This document shows positions 12,508 to 24,657 of a stretch of 64,000 nt of DNA, one piece after another (the first letter of the stretch is position 1; the number at the start of each line of letters is the position of its first letter). The DNA is from Pseudoips prasinana (taxonomy: Eukaryota > Arthropoda > Insecta > Lepidoptera > Nolidae), in the NCBI GenBank assembly GCA_951640165.1, contig OX621254.1, forward strand, positions 20,000,001 to 20,064,000. Direction: 5' to 3'. Under the pieces are notes generated by a model. It did no database searches and was not told the DNA's origin. It saw only the letters and a list, made by a program, of their open reading frames with translations. A program made the translations under genes and the position numbers.

Positions 12508-13366
12508 GCGTCCGTTACCTCAGCCAGATGTGGTCGAAAATGGTCATTTGAATCTTATAGATAATTAGTTTTGCGGCTTCTGTAATTGTTGCGCACATTT
12601 TTAAATTTGTTGCGCTTATAGTTTTTTAATTATTTCACAAAAACATTTCCTGCTGAGGTAACGTTACCCCAGCCAGACCTTTTTCTTTCTAATGGGAATA
12701 TTTAAATAAATACTAGCTATAAAATTAGTTGTCTAGATGAAGTAAATGTTGTGCCTTATTTTGTATTTGTTCTTTCTTCGGTTGCGAAGTTATTCGAGAT
12801 TTTGCTGGGGTATCGTTTTTGGTTTTGCTAGATCTTTGAAACGGTTAAGCGGATTCTTATCATATTTTGTACAAGACTTCTTTATAATTAGTTTAAATTT
12901 GTTCTGCAATAAAAATACCAAAATAATACATAGCTTAAAGGTTATTTCATTAAATAGAAAAACACTTCAATTGGTCCCAGCACTCTCAATAAGAGGTCTA
13001 AAGACTTACTTTAAACATTATTTTGAAGCTTGTGACTGCCTTCAAATGTATGTAAAGTTTCATTAGTATCCTGTAAGTATTTAACAAGTTATGATGATAT
13101 TCAGTTCTTCACGAGCACGGTCATGATGCGCGCGGTGTTATTTGGCAACTGATAAGCCTGTATATGGATATATGAACTGAATGTTATGTCAATTATTAGT
13201 TGTGTAGTTCAGTTGTATATCAGTAAAATTTCAACGTAGTACATTGGATAATTAATGAGATAATACGATTAAAGTCATTAGGAAGTAAATGACCGTGGTA
13301 ACCCGACCAAGTTTAGATGGTTACGAAAAATCGAAAACGTAGAACATTATGCTATCTTTTGAAATG
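12508..13366 (+). repeat. Left terminal inverted repeat of the Foldback element
   Basis: By eye the outer 666 bp (12508-13173) are identical to the reverse complement of 24697-25362. The inner 190 bp or so match 19936-20125 with about 4% differences. A subterminal motif related to CGTTACCTCAGCCAGA recurs near 12661 as CGTTACCCCAGCCAGA and may be a transposase-binding site. A 106-codon open frame inside the repeat appears in both arms and is probably a chance frame. Confidence 0.9.
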
Positions 13367-15785
13367 TTTAGTATAATACACCTTACAATTTCGGTACAGA
13401 CGCGTACACTGTTAAATACATAATAATATAATAATATCTGTACTATGAAAACATTATTATTATCTTCCAGTTGCACATACTTATCAAAAATCACCGATAA
13501 CACGTCGTTCGGCGGGACGCGGGAGGGGTGGGGTAAAGGGGTAATTCTTTGTTTGTATAACGCACTAAACATGCTCCATAATTACATAATTCATCTTGTA
13601 GAGTGCGCGTGCGCTTTGGCAGTTCCGTTTCCTGTTTTTGAAAATATTTATCGAGTGCGTGAGAGCTATTATTATAATAATAAGTGTGGCAAATTACTGT
13701 TAATGTGGAGTGCTTCTATTGATGATCATAATTATGGTGCGTGCTGCTTGATGAATTCACGAACAAGGTAAGCTTGCATAATGTAACTACAGAAATAGTG
13801 GCAAAATTATTATTAATATGTACATGTTGTTAGGTACTTATCTAAAACTGTATTTTTTTTAAGGCTTAAATATTTGAATTTAGGAACTTACTTATTATTT
13901 TCTTTTTTTTCGTACTTAGTTATTACCTGGACTGGAATTCTCGACAATGATGACGACATATTTATCCTTCGATACATAGTACCTATAAAACAAAGTCGCT
14001 TCCCGTTGTCTGTCCCTGTTTGCTTGGATCTTTAAAACTACGCAACGGAATCTGAAGCAGTTTTTTTTAATAGATATACTGATTCAAGTGGAAGGTTTTT
14101 ATGTATAGGTACATTGTCAACATATTATGCGGGCGAAGCCATGGGCGGAAGCTAGTTTGTAATAGACTTGAAACTTGATTAATGAAATTCATGACCGCAA
14201 CAGTAGGTAGGTATTTATTTCCACAAACTCCTTGGACACATAGACTTTAAGAAATCCATAATTACCTTGTTGCGATACTCGCGTTGATATAAACTTGCAA
14301 ATAGATGACGTTTCGAGTTTCAAATATGTAGCAAAACTACAATTGAAACCCCATTAAGGATTTAGACAAAAAAATGTACTCTTTCTTTTTATTGTAGGCA
14401 TAAACACAATGGCAACATAGCAACAGCCACGGGCCGCGATGATGGACGCGGTGATGGCGACATAATACCTGCATATGAGTGTGGTGGCGACTATGGCTGC
14501 GTGGTGAAGATGTAAAAAATATCGTTTGACGTTCTCTACGTCTGTAATTCAGAAACTCTCAATCTACGGTGAGTACGTACTTATATCTAGCTAGGTATAT
14601 ACTACTACGATTTAGGTAGGTTGACCTGCTGGCCACTGTACAATCTTTATTACCTGTCGCAATTACTATGGATCAGGACTTAAATAGATTTTTCTACATT
14701 ATAGTAAGTAGATTATTACAAATGTAAAGTGTACGTAAATAAAAATGCTCTAAATACGCGCGCTATTACAGTCCCCAACACGTAACTTGGCAAAAGTTGT
14801 TAGATGCGCAGAAGTCGTTTTTATTAGGTAGCGTAGCGCCGATCTGAGCGCGCGATTGGTGTGTCACTCGGACTTTTGCCCCCCGCACCCCGTATACGTC
14901 TCGGGCGTATACAAAATTGTACCTTTTGTTATTATGAGTTTTTGTTACGAGCTGTTATAATAGTGTTACTTAAATATATTTTTTAGGTGAAATTTTTAAT
15001 TTGATACCAGGAAAAGCAGTTTTGTTAGCTGATAGTGACGACGACACCATATAATTTTAACCCCCGACGCAAAAAGAGGGGTGTTATAAGTTTCTTGATA
15101 ATGTACTTAAGTATTCTTTTTGTCTTTTTGCCTTATGCGTATATTATAATAAGGTATAACTCCTAATGAACTTCACGAATTCTCTCCTTTTCTTAACTTT
15201 CTCCTAAACAAACATGTTGAAACGAGACCCGATGACGTCATCGGTTTGTCGGTGGGGAATTTAATAATATTTTTTTTTTCGGTCATCATGTAATCGGATA
15301 TTATGTATGTAATGCTTTGACGGCTAAACCGCTGAACCGATTTTGATAAAAATTGGCATGGAGATAGTTTGAAACCCGGGAGAGAACATAGGATAGCTTT
15401 TATCCCGGAATCTTGAAGGGTTCCCTCGGGAGCGCGATATAACGAATTTAATGCATATTATTATCATACATAGTATTATAGAATCATGCATTTTATTATA
15501 TACCCTATTTAGTAGTTAATAGGCTTTTATTGTGTACAATATTGTTTTGAATCTTTGATCTTTTTCCTCTATTTTCATATTACAATTCGACAGCCCTTTA
15601 GCTCTAAATAAAACTTTGTTATATTTACAGTTATTTTTTTTTGTTTTGTTATAGATGTTCTGATGACCGATGTACGATGGCATGGCAATCTTCTCAGCGA
15701 CCAATATTTGCGGACCTCAATTATTTAATTTCTTAGCCCGTTATCCACAGTGATTACGCTCGTGCACTCAATCAAGGCAAACAAA
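13367..15785. other. Foldback left interior, non-coding with repeat remnants
   Basis: No convincing gene is present. Around 13975-14160 the text resembles lepidopteran Helitron-like repeats: a CTTCCCGTTGTCTGTCCCTG segment, 'TTTAAAACTACGCAACGGA', and an end GGGCGGAAGCTAGTT with the CTAG signature. Around 15060-15090 (CCCCGACGCAAAAAGAGGGG) and 15310-15435 (GGCTAAACCGCTGAACCGAT) are two more common lepidopteran repeat motifs. Confidence 0.45.
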
Positions 15786-18700
15786 ATGGCAGGTAGAAAA
15801 AGCGCTATACCATTGCAAGATCAAAAACGCATTATTTCTAAATATGCATATATATTTAATAAGTCGTGTCCTTCTATTACTCATGATGTATATGAACGTA
15901 TACAGAATGAATTGCATGAAATATTTCAACATAAGATGTCTAAAATGGCCATACAAATGTCAGTGAGACGTAATAAATTTTATTTTTTCCATGATAGTGT
16001 CACAGATGTACGGGTTGATGACGTAACAGACAATACGAACAAAAGAAACTACTTTGACAGTAACGGTGATTTTGAAAATATTGATGATAGCTACAGTAAT
16101 TCTGATTTCAAAGTAAAGTTTCTAATGGATATTCACGAATTTAAACGTATTGCACCTAAAAACCACACGTTATTACAGAATAGTTGGACTAATGAGCTGC
16201 AAGATCAAATATGGAAAAAGACAGATCTTAATTGTACGTTTGCTTTTAAAAATAATTACGTACCTACGAACTTACTGTTTGACTCTATTAAATGCAATGG
16301 AAAATGTACTCAGTGTGGCGCAGTTATTATTGTTGACATATCTCCTAAAACTGAAAATTTTTTAGAGGTGATTTGTCAAATAAATAATTACAAGAAAGAC
16401 CATGTCCACGATTTGAATGTTAAAAATAAACTTACATCGACACGAAAACAAAAAATTGCTGTACAATTAAAGTATGAAAAGGCGCTTAAAGTCAGAACTT
16501 TGCTGGCTGATGAACTCATGAAAATAGATAATCCAAAAGAACCTCCAACGCTACCTAAATTAGGTAATTTAAGGAAAATACGACATGATGTTAAAAGGGC
16601 CCTTCAATTTGATAAAAACACAATATTATCCATCTATGCTATGTCTCAAAGTTCCCCATTCGATACATTTATACGGAAATTTTCTCTTGTCCCTTTTTTT
16701 ATTTACTTATGGACAAATGAACAAAGTAAATATTATGATGACGTTTTAAAAAATACACACACTGTTTTGTCCATCGACGCAACTGGTTCAATTTTTCAAC
16801 CGATAGCGCCTCCAGGAGTAAGTCTTAAAGACGCTAAACATACTTTTCTATATGCTGTCATGGCATATACTATCAGTACTAGTATTCCTTTATGTTATAT
16901 GGTATCACAGTCACACACAATTGAAGCTATAGCTACTTGGTTAAGTACATGGGCAGTAAATCGATCTTTACCCAAAGAAATTGTATGTGACGATTCGTCT
17001 GCACTACTAGGAGCTATATGTCGTACTTTTCTTCATACCGATACAAATGGTTATTTATCGCAGTGTTTTTCGCTTTTAGAAGGGCTAGATGTTTGTGTGC
17101 CGGTTTGTTACATTCGGTTAGACAAATCGCATTTTTTAAAAAAACTGCCTAAACAAAGTAGTTTTGACAAAGCATCAGAAAAATGCAAATATTTTTATAT
17201 TAACTGTATAAAGAAAATTCATACACTACATTGCTATAAGGAAATAAAATCTGTTATCAATGATATAGTAACAGTATCATTACACAAATATGTTAGTCCT
17301 GGTTTAGATGGTCAGCTATGTGGTAAATATGAGCAAGCTCTACAGCGTTTGACTGATTATAAGGATGATACTAATGTGATTGGTGTCGATAACGATGATC
17401 AAACAGATAAACATTTTCTAGATGAAATGACGAGGTAACTATGAATACTGGTACTGTTTGTCCTCTTATCAATTATTACAACAAAATAATGGAAACGGAA
17501 AAGTTATATTTGCTATTACTTGACCCAAAGCATGACCAAATAAATGAGTATTATTTGCCGTCTATAAACGATACTTTAAAAAGGCTGTTGCGAAAATTAC
17601 CTATGTGGGGTAATGTTATGACCAAATATTTTGTCAATGCAAAAGAAGTAGCTAGTAGTTCAAATAATGAAAATCATTTTAAGGACCTAAAGACCATATA
17701 TTATAATACCAAAGATGAGCGAATTCGACTTGATGAGTTCATAGTACAACACTATAGTTTTATAAATGGGTCCGTCAAATTAAACATTTCTGAAAATAAT
17801 GAAAAAACAAAATTAAATAAAGACATTTTACGAAAACGAAAAATGACTAATAATTTTGACTTTACACATAAAACAAAAAGTAAAATTGTAGTTTTACAAA
17901 ATGCGCCTATTCCGCAGACATCTACATATAACTTAGAAAATTCAAATGTTCAAAACTTACTAGTAAATAGAAATACAGCAGTTCATACACGAAACGTGAA
18001 GTACAATAAGGACTTTGAATTAGAGTCTATATTTCAGGACGAACCTGTTGAAGTAGAAAACTGGCGAGGTCTTGCTGTTTCTCGCAAAAAAACAAACGTT
18101 AGCATAAAACCTATATATATATTACAAAATGGCAACATAGCCATATCTAGAAATAAAAGTATAATTCTCACTAATACTTGTGCATTTGACGCAATCTCGC
18201 AAGCATTAGCCATAGCCTACAAAGAAAGAAATACATTCAGACAGGAGATCAACAACAGTAAAAGAATGCAAAATGACGCTTTTACGACGTTCATCGCAAA
18301 TCTTGCTACTGCAAAGAACTTCAGCCAAAAACTCTACAACCAAAGAGATGTACTTTTAAGTAATATTTTTGTGCTAATTTTGAAACAAATAACGAAACTA
18401 CGTCCAATGTTATAAATTGCGCATGTAATATTACAAAAATATTAGAAGAAATTTGTATTTCATACTTTTCCGCTACTAGAAAAAGAATTTGCTCAAACGC
18501 AACTTGCACTAGCCACCAAAACAAAGAGTCATTTGAATGCAAATACTTGCCATTGAATATAGATCTCATAAAACAAAAAAGTATTACAAATTTACAAGAG
18601 TCTGTAGAAGCAGGAATGAAAAACGATTTCTCACCACTTTGTGTTTCTTGCAGAATAGGCACAGTTTCATTTAATTATCATTTGAGCCATTTAATAATAT

Positions 18701-18963
18701 TTGAGCTTCATGATATTAATTTACAGCTAAATGATATCCCAATTAATATTGAAATTAATAATAGATTATATGTGATCTTGGCAGTCATTGAATTTCATCC
18801 ACCTCTCAGCTTTGAAGGAGTTAGCCACTACAAAGCTCATTGCTATCGAACACAAACTAGAACTTTTCAATGTTATGACGATATGTATAGCAAAATTCAG
18901 AAGAGTCAGATTAATTTAATGCCTCACGCGATTATTTATACATTACAATCTGATAATATCTAA
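15786..18963 (+). pseudogene. NOF-like MULE transposase with ubiquitin-protease-like C-terminus
   Basis: Translation from ATG 15786 (MAGRKSAIPLQDQKRIISKY) runs to 17438. It resembles insect NOF-FB proteins and carries a MULE-type DDE core: VLSIDATGSIFQP (Asp), then IVCDDSSALLGAI (Asp), then RLDKSHFLK. A CxxC pair (CNGKCTQCG) lies before the core. The frame changes at about 17438 (continuing at 17441-18415) and again at about 18350 (continuing to 18963), giving roughly 1,050 residues in total. The C-terminal third holds SIILTNTCAFDAISQALA, like the Cys box of ubiquitin-specific proteases, a CNATCTSH/CVSCRIG Cys-pair region, and SHYKAHCYR followed by CYDDM, like their His box. It is the only gene in the Foldback core. 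Two frameshifts inactivate it unless they are assembly errors. Confidence 0.8.
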
Positions 18964-19935
18964 TTTATCTAAAATACAAAACTATTTTATAGATCTTGTA
19001 TTGTCACTTGACATGTATTTACTTTAAAATTGTGACTTTTAATGTTAGTCACATTTTTTTTATAGATGTGATAATAATAATAATAAAAAAATCGTCTCCA
19101 ATCTTGTGCAGTCGGAAGCAATGTGTTTTTTATTAAATTAAACATGGCGAACACATATTTCACACTTTTTAGTATAGAACCTAAATCATGACCATTTGAT
19201 CGACTGACGTAAGAATCAACAAAATCTGCCTACGCTTATGGTCTCTCTAGAGCGGCAACTAGATCTCTGTTTATGACAACTTTTGTGTCACAAAGTTATT
19301 TTATTTACCTTTACACGTTGACTTTTTGAGATTGTAATTAGTTAAAAGTAATACTTACATAATTATTTGACTGCAGTTTAATATTACTAAATTTTATTAT
19401 TTTTGATCTGTGATTTTTAAATAGTTTAAGTTCATTTTATGTGTATAAACTTAGGGAAAAAAATGTGATATTTGAAATGAGACAACAAAACAGTAGGACT
19501 AACTGTGAGCATTTTACTACATTGTGATGTCATTTAGTATTACCATTGATCTGTGATTTTAATTGATATAAGTGGGTATTAGTAGACATACGTAAGTTTA
19601 GTGTTAACTGAAAAAAACCATTATATAATTATTTATTGTCTGTGATCATTACACATTCCAATATTGTGTATACCTATTTAAATAAAAACTGTAACTGTGT
19701 ACTGTGTTTACTGAAATCTATCATTTAAATAAAAAGTAATAGAAAATTCAAAAAAGCAAAATTACTATCTGTAATTTTAATCTGTGATTGTTTTTAAGTA
19801 TAAGTTTATTAATACTTTAAAAGTTCAATTGAAATGATTATTTTACCTGTTAATAAAAATTCGTTAATAAACATGTAGTTTTTTTAACACTTGTGTAAAT
19901 TTCTGTACTAAATTTGTAACACTATCCTACATATT
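18964..19935. other. Foldback right interior, non-coding
   Basis: This is AT-rich sequence with a (TAA)n run at about 19069-19086. The phrase ATCTGTGATTTT recurs several times between 19405 and 19790 (for example near 19406, 19550 and 19780), which may be weak subterminal repeats. No gene is seen. Confidence 0.4.
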
Positions 19936-20129
19936 TTAGAAGGTAGCATAATGTTCTGCGTTTTCGCTTTTTCGTAACCACCTAAACTTGGTCGGGTTAC
20001 CACGGTTATTCACTTCCTAATGACTTTAATCGTATTATCTCATTAATTATCCAATGTACTACGTTGAAATTTTACTAATATACAACTGAACTACACAACT
20101 AATAATTGACATAACATTCAGTTCATATC
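19936..20129 (-). repeat. Right terminal inverted repeat of Foldback, inner part
   Basis: This is the reverse complement of 13174-13366 with roughly eight differences. It is cut off at ATAT 20126-20129 by the nested element. The outer part of the same inverted repeat continues at 24697. Confidence 0.85.
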
Positions 20130-20168
20130 GCCTCTTTGCAAGAATACTGTGATATTTCAGAAAAATCG
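20130..20168 (+). repeat. Left terminal inverted repeat of the nested transposon
   Basis: It begins CGCCTCTTTGCAAGAATACT. The right end (24658-24696, reverse complement) begins CGCCTCTTTGCGAGAATACT, and similarity fades after about 38 bp. Confidence 0.75.
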
Positions 20169-20339
20169 ATTTATTTTTATTCCATAATCAAAACCGCCGT
20201 ATTGAACTTTATTTTCGATAAAAACGAGGTATTTTTTTGACAATAACGGTGCATCTATGAGCGAAAGAGACAAGACAACTGCAATATTTTGTGTTGTCGC
20301 GCTGTCTCTTTCTGCCTCGTGATTTGTTTCGACAACGTG

Positions 20340-20433
20340 TCCCATCAGTCGGCGCGTGCCATTTGGAGGGAAGGGCGCTCTCGTATTTGTGCAAAAACGT
20401 GACATCACGAAGATACCACATTACGATTGCTAA
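20340..20433 (+). other. Probable non-coding first exon of the nested transposon gene
   Basis: A comparatively GC-rich segment ends in AAG followed by GTAAGT at 20434. The next exon begins right at the ATG at 20756, after TTTTTTCAG. That arrangement fits a 5' leader exon. The transcription start is not visible. Confidence 0.45.
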
Positions 20434-21063
20434 GGTAAGTTTGAACTCTTTGATATTTTTTTATTAAGTAATGTGATATGTTGAATTGACACAGTTTTGT
20501 TGAAAATAGTACGCAATTTTAACTTGTTATTACTTTTGATATCACGTTTTCGTTGAAAAGATATCGTTTTTGTTTTGTAACATCATAAGATGACGCGTTG
20601 TTGACAATGAAATATTTTACAAACCATAAAATGGATTCGGAGTATTTTGTAATGTTACTTTTTTCTAGATAAATTATAAGTTTTTTTGTAAATTAAATCG
20701 TTATGTCACGTTGTAAATACTAAAACAAATGAATTATAAATATTTATTTTTTCAGATGGGATCGCGGTCCAGAAAATTAGTACAATTAGCAACTATGAAA
20801 AACGTAGTTGATAGTAACGTAAATGATAGTTCCAGTATCCAAGCCGAGGAAGTTGATGACTCTAATATAAACGCAATGATTCCAGAAGGTAAGACTTTAT
20901 AATTTTGTTTTTTAAAGAATATTTTTGTAAAGACTAAATGCCACCTATGTTCGGTCCCATGTAACAAGGGGCGAGCCTGTTGTCATGTAGTTATTTAAAA
21001 TGAGTACCTATTAATACGAAACGAACTTAGGTGCTTACATTTTCATAGATTTTAAACAAATTG

Positions 21064-21133
21064 GATTTCCAATATTGGAAATCCATACATGAGGCCTATG
21101 CCCAGCAGTGGACGTCCATCGGCTGAGAAGAAG
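21064..21133 (+). mobile_element. 70-bp retro-insertion with 10-bp target duplication
   Basis: AAACAAATTG occurs at 21054-21063 and 21134-21143. The insert holds GGCCTATGCCCAGCAGTGG and ends in (GAA)n, the 3' end of a widespread lepidopteran retroelement. Its 5' side is a palindrome (21063-21084). It lies in intron 1 of the nested transposon gene. Confidence 0.75.
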
Positions 21134-21205
21134 AAACAAATTGAGCAACATTATAAGGAGTCTTAGTGTGTTTTCTACAGATAATTATGTAAACACCTCG
21201 ATTTT

Positions 21206-21254
21206 AGTTTAAATTTTTGTTTTAAATTAAGAATTTAAAACAAAAATTTAAACT
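21206..21254. repeat. 23-bp perfect stem with 3-base loop
   Basis: 21206-21228 is the exact reverse complement of 21232-21254 (AT-rich, beginning AGTTTAAATTTTTG). It lies in an intron, and its function is unknown. Confidence 0.8.
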
Positions 21255-21488
21255 ATTAGGTACTTATGTTTCATAAAGTTTTTCTATTGTTTAAGTTATT
21301 ATTATTTATATTTCTTTTAGACAAAAGTAACGATGACTCAAAACATCGTCGACGTGAGTCAACTAGTAGTACCGGTAGCTCTTCAAGTAGCTCTTCGAGT
21401 TCTTCTTCGAGTTCCTCCTCAAGCAGTGGGCCATCTTTTTATGAAGGTAGTAAGTTTTTATATAAATGCATTTATTATATTTCTTAAT

Positions 21489-21544
21489 ACATACATACAT
21501 TATTATTGTCACGCCTTTTTCCCATTGGGGTAGGCAGAGACTAC
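21489..21544 (-). mobile_element. 56-bp RTE 3'-end insertion with 11-bp target duplication
   Basis: TATTTCTTAAT at 21478-21488 recurs at 21545-21555. The insert reads, on the - strand, CTCTGCCTACCCCAATGGG then a TATG-type tail, matching the 3' end of the RTE element at 6085-6150. It lies in intron 2 of the nested gene. Confidence 0.8.
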
Positions 21545-23739
21545 TATTTCTTAATAAATGCACTTATTCAATTTATGTTATAATTTGTGTTCAATTCTGT
21601 GCATTTCGGATGCCGAACGTTTGCAACGTAATTATTTGGGACTAATTTTCTTTTAACTTTTCCCCAGATAGTGATGATTCCGTAAAGGATCCCAATTATC
21701 AAGAGGAGAAGTCAAAAAGTAATAATATACATAGTTCAGACTCTGAAGAAGAAGGTGCCAGCACTAACTACAACTTCTCAAAAGACCAAGACTTGTTTAA
21801 TTTAAATAATAATATTGCTTCAGTTGACACCATAGAGCAAGTTGACATGTTATTGGTAAGTAATTCAGCAGAAAATCGAGACATAATAGTTAACCATACA
21901 AATCAGATAGATCTGGTCGCAACAGAGAATAATTCGCTTGTAGTTGGGAATGATACCACTATGCCAATAGAGCCAACCACTTCCAACATCACCCCAACTA
22001 AAGTAGGAAAAAAAAGACCAAGGCAAGAGTTAAATTGGAAGAAGAACATCGCTAAGCGATTAAGAAATAGTGGACTATCATATATTTCAACAAAAACTAA
22101 TAAGCCCTTTCCAAAACGCCAGCTTAAACCACCTTGCAGAGAAAATTGTAAATTTAAATGTAGCTCTAACTTCTCAGAGCTTGAACGTGAGAAAATTTTA
22201 AACGAATATTGGGGTTTAGGACAAATTGAGAAACAATGGACGTTTATTGCTAATAATGTCGATTTAGTTATTCCAAAACAGCGATATGTGAAAGTGGACT
22301 CAGACGGAAATATTGCTGCAAAGCGTGAAAACAACAACGCTTTCTTTTTGACTATTTCTGGTGCAAAGATCAGAGTATGTAAATTGTTTTTCAAAAACAC
22401 TTTGGCTATCAATAACCGCCCTATAGAGACCGCGTTGAAAAAGAAAAATAATGACACTAATATCTCGTCAATGAAAGATTACCGTGGCACTCATCTAAAT
22501 CACAGTAAAGTTGATGAAAACATTAAAGAAAGCATAAGAAAATTTATAGAAGCGATACCAAAAATAGAATCGCACTATATTCGAGCAAACTCGAAAAGAC
22601 ATTACATTGACGGCAGCAAAGCAATTACAGACCTGCATAGAGACTACGTTGAACAATGTAAATCTAAAAATATACCCTATGCAAGTTATTTAATGTTTTA
22701 TCGTATATTTACACAAGAATTTAATATATCGTTTTTTGTGCCGAAGAAAGATTTGTGCGATACATGCGAAGTTTATAAAAATAGTACGCCCGAAGAAAAA
22801 GAATTGAAAAAAGAAGACTACGAAAAACATATCAGAGAAAAAGAATTATCACGCATTGAAAAGACAAATGAAAAGAACAATAAAAATATTTTAGTTGCTG
22901 TTTACGATCTCCAAGCTGTATTCCAGTGCCCTAAGGGCGATATTTCTGTATTTTACTACAAATGCAAACTTAATGTTCTTAATCTAACAATTTATAATAT
23001 TCAGAATAATGTTGTTGAAAGTTACGTATGGGACGAGTCACATGCAAATAGAGGCATAAATGAAATAGGTACTTGTGTATTTAATTACCTTACCAAAATG
23101 TCAAATTCAGCTGAAGATTTAGAGGTTGTCTTCTATTCAGACAACTGCGCAGGGCAAAATAAAAACAAATTCATGATTGCCCTGTATTTATATGCCGTAC
23201 AGACCTTGCCTAACCTGAAATCCATAACACACAAATATCTTGTAAAAGGCCATACCTAGAACGAAGGCGACTCTGCCCATTCCCAGATTGAGAGACAAGT
23301 AAAGAGGCTATTAAGATCCGGTCCTATATACACTCCCGACGGATTTATCGGTGCTATAAAAACAGCCAGGAAAAAGAGTGAGCCAATACACGTCAATGAA
23401 ATGTGTTTCGAAGATTTTTATGATTGGAAAAGTGTGTGTAATCAAATTAATTTTAACTTAACAAAAGATGAAGATAACCATGTAGTTAAACTATCAGAAG
23501 TAAGAGTAATAAGAGTTAGTAAAGATGATACAAATGCTATATTTTATAAAAATTCTTATGCTGAAACGGACTTTAAAAAAGCCGTCGTTTTGAGAAAAAA
23601 GAGAAACAACAATATAGAAATAAAAAATCTCTATAATAATAAACCCGGGTTAGCTGAACGAAAAAAATCGGACCTAATGGATTTGATTAATAAGAAATTA
23701 ATTCCCGGAGTTCATAGGAGCTTTTACGAATCGCTCTAA

Positions 23740-24657
23740 GAATGTTTTTATTTTATTTTTTATACTATTTTTGTAATTTTTATAACAATTATTTTTTATT
23801 ACTTTATGTGAGATAAGTGAAACGTCGGTTCCTTTAAGTACAATACCTATGTGATATTTTATAATGAAAAGTTCCTACGTCGTAATTTTATAGTACTTAA
23901 TGATAAATACTCAAGTTTTTAATACATTTTGCAAGTATATAATACTTATAATTTTAGATACTTATTTTTAAAACCTATCTCAATATGAATAAAAATATTT
24001 TTAGTATGTATTATTATTCTTATTGAGATGGTTTTGTTTTAGTTAAAATATAGATTATGGTCCACCTAAAGTAGGTTTAGAATAAACCTAGTGATTATTT
24101 ACAAAGACTAATGTTACGAAGAGACTGATTGGTTAGCTAGATCTAAAATAATAATAACAAATTTAGTAATAACAGTATACTTTTAATTAAGAACTGATAG
24201 CTATAGTTTCATTTTGTTAACTTTGTTGATTGTTAACTGTTGAATTACTGTATTTAAGTAGGTAACTGTATATCCTACCTACGTTATAATGACTAATGTT
24301 TATGCTTGATTTTCTTTTCCTACAAATTTTTCATTGATTTAATAAACATTTTTATTTCTAAAATGTGTTTTTATCATATAACCTAACACAACACAAAAAA
24401 ATATATTATCAACAATGTGACAAGTTCATATGTCACATCGATCCTTGAAAACTTTTTCAGTAATAGTGTGACAAAATATCCCTTTTTTTTTAATCCTGTT
24501 AATTTATACCGAAAAATAGCCAATAGCGCAACAATTACTATAGTTTTAGATGAATTAATAGTTAAATTATAAATCACTAGAAGGTTTTGTTGCTTTAGCT
24601 CTATTATTTTAGATTTTATAACATTTCGAAAGTTTAAAATACGCGTCCTGTAAAATT
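23740..24657. other. 3' region of the nested transposon, non-coding
   Basis: AT-rich sequence follows the stop codon. AATAAA-type signals occur near 23990 and 24341. No second gene is visible. Confidence 0.4.

Larger units (their letters stand above)
20756..23739 (+). pseudogene. DUF7869-like putative transposase, three coding exons, one nonsense codon
   Basis: Exons 20756-20888, 21321-21446 and 21668-23739 join in phase at GT/AG sites to give 776 codons. The N-terminus (MGSRSRKLVQLATMKN) leads to acidic segments and a run of about 17 serines encoded by exon 2. Next comes a basic region (KKRPRQELNWKKNIAKRLRN) and Cys-rich PPCRENCKFKCSSNF. Further on are FFVPKKDLCDTCEVYKN, AVYDLQAVFQCPKG, EVVFYSDNCAGQNKNKF and KYLVKGHT, followed by NEGDSAHSQIERQVKRL. 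The Asp in VYDLQ, the Asp in YSDNC and acidic residues in NEGDS are candidate RNase H-like catalytic residues. That is inference from spacing. The only lesion is TAG at 23257-23259, where relatives have Gln. The domain name is from memory. Confidence 0.75.

Noticed and set aside
12746..13066. 106-codon open frame, also present at 24804-25124 in reverse
   Set aside because: It exists twice only because it lies inside the Foldback inverted repeats. There is no domain and composition is AT-rich, so it is likely a chance frame.
21903..22457. 184-codon antisense frame
   Set aside because: It is a shadow of the DUF7869-like exon on the other strand, with no domain.
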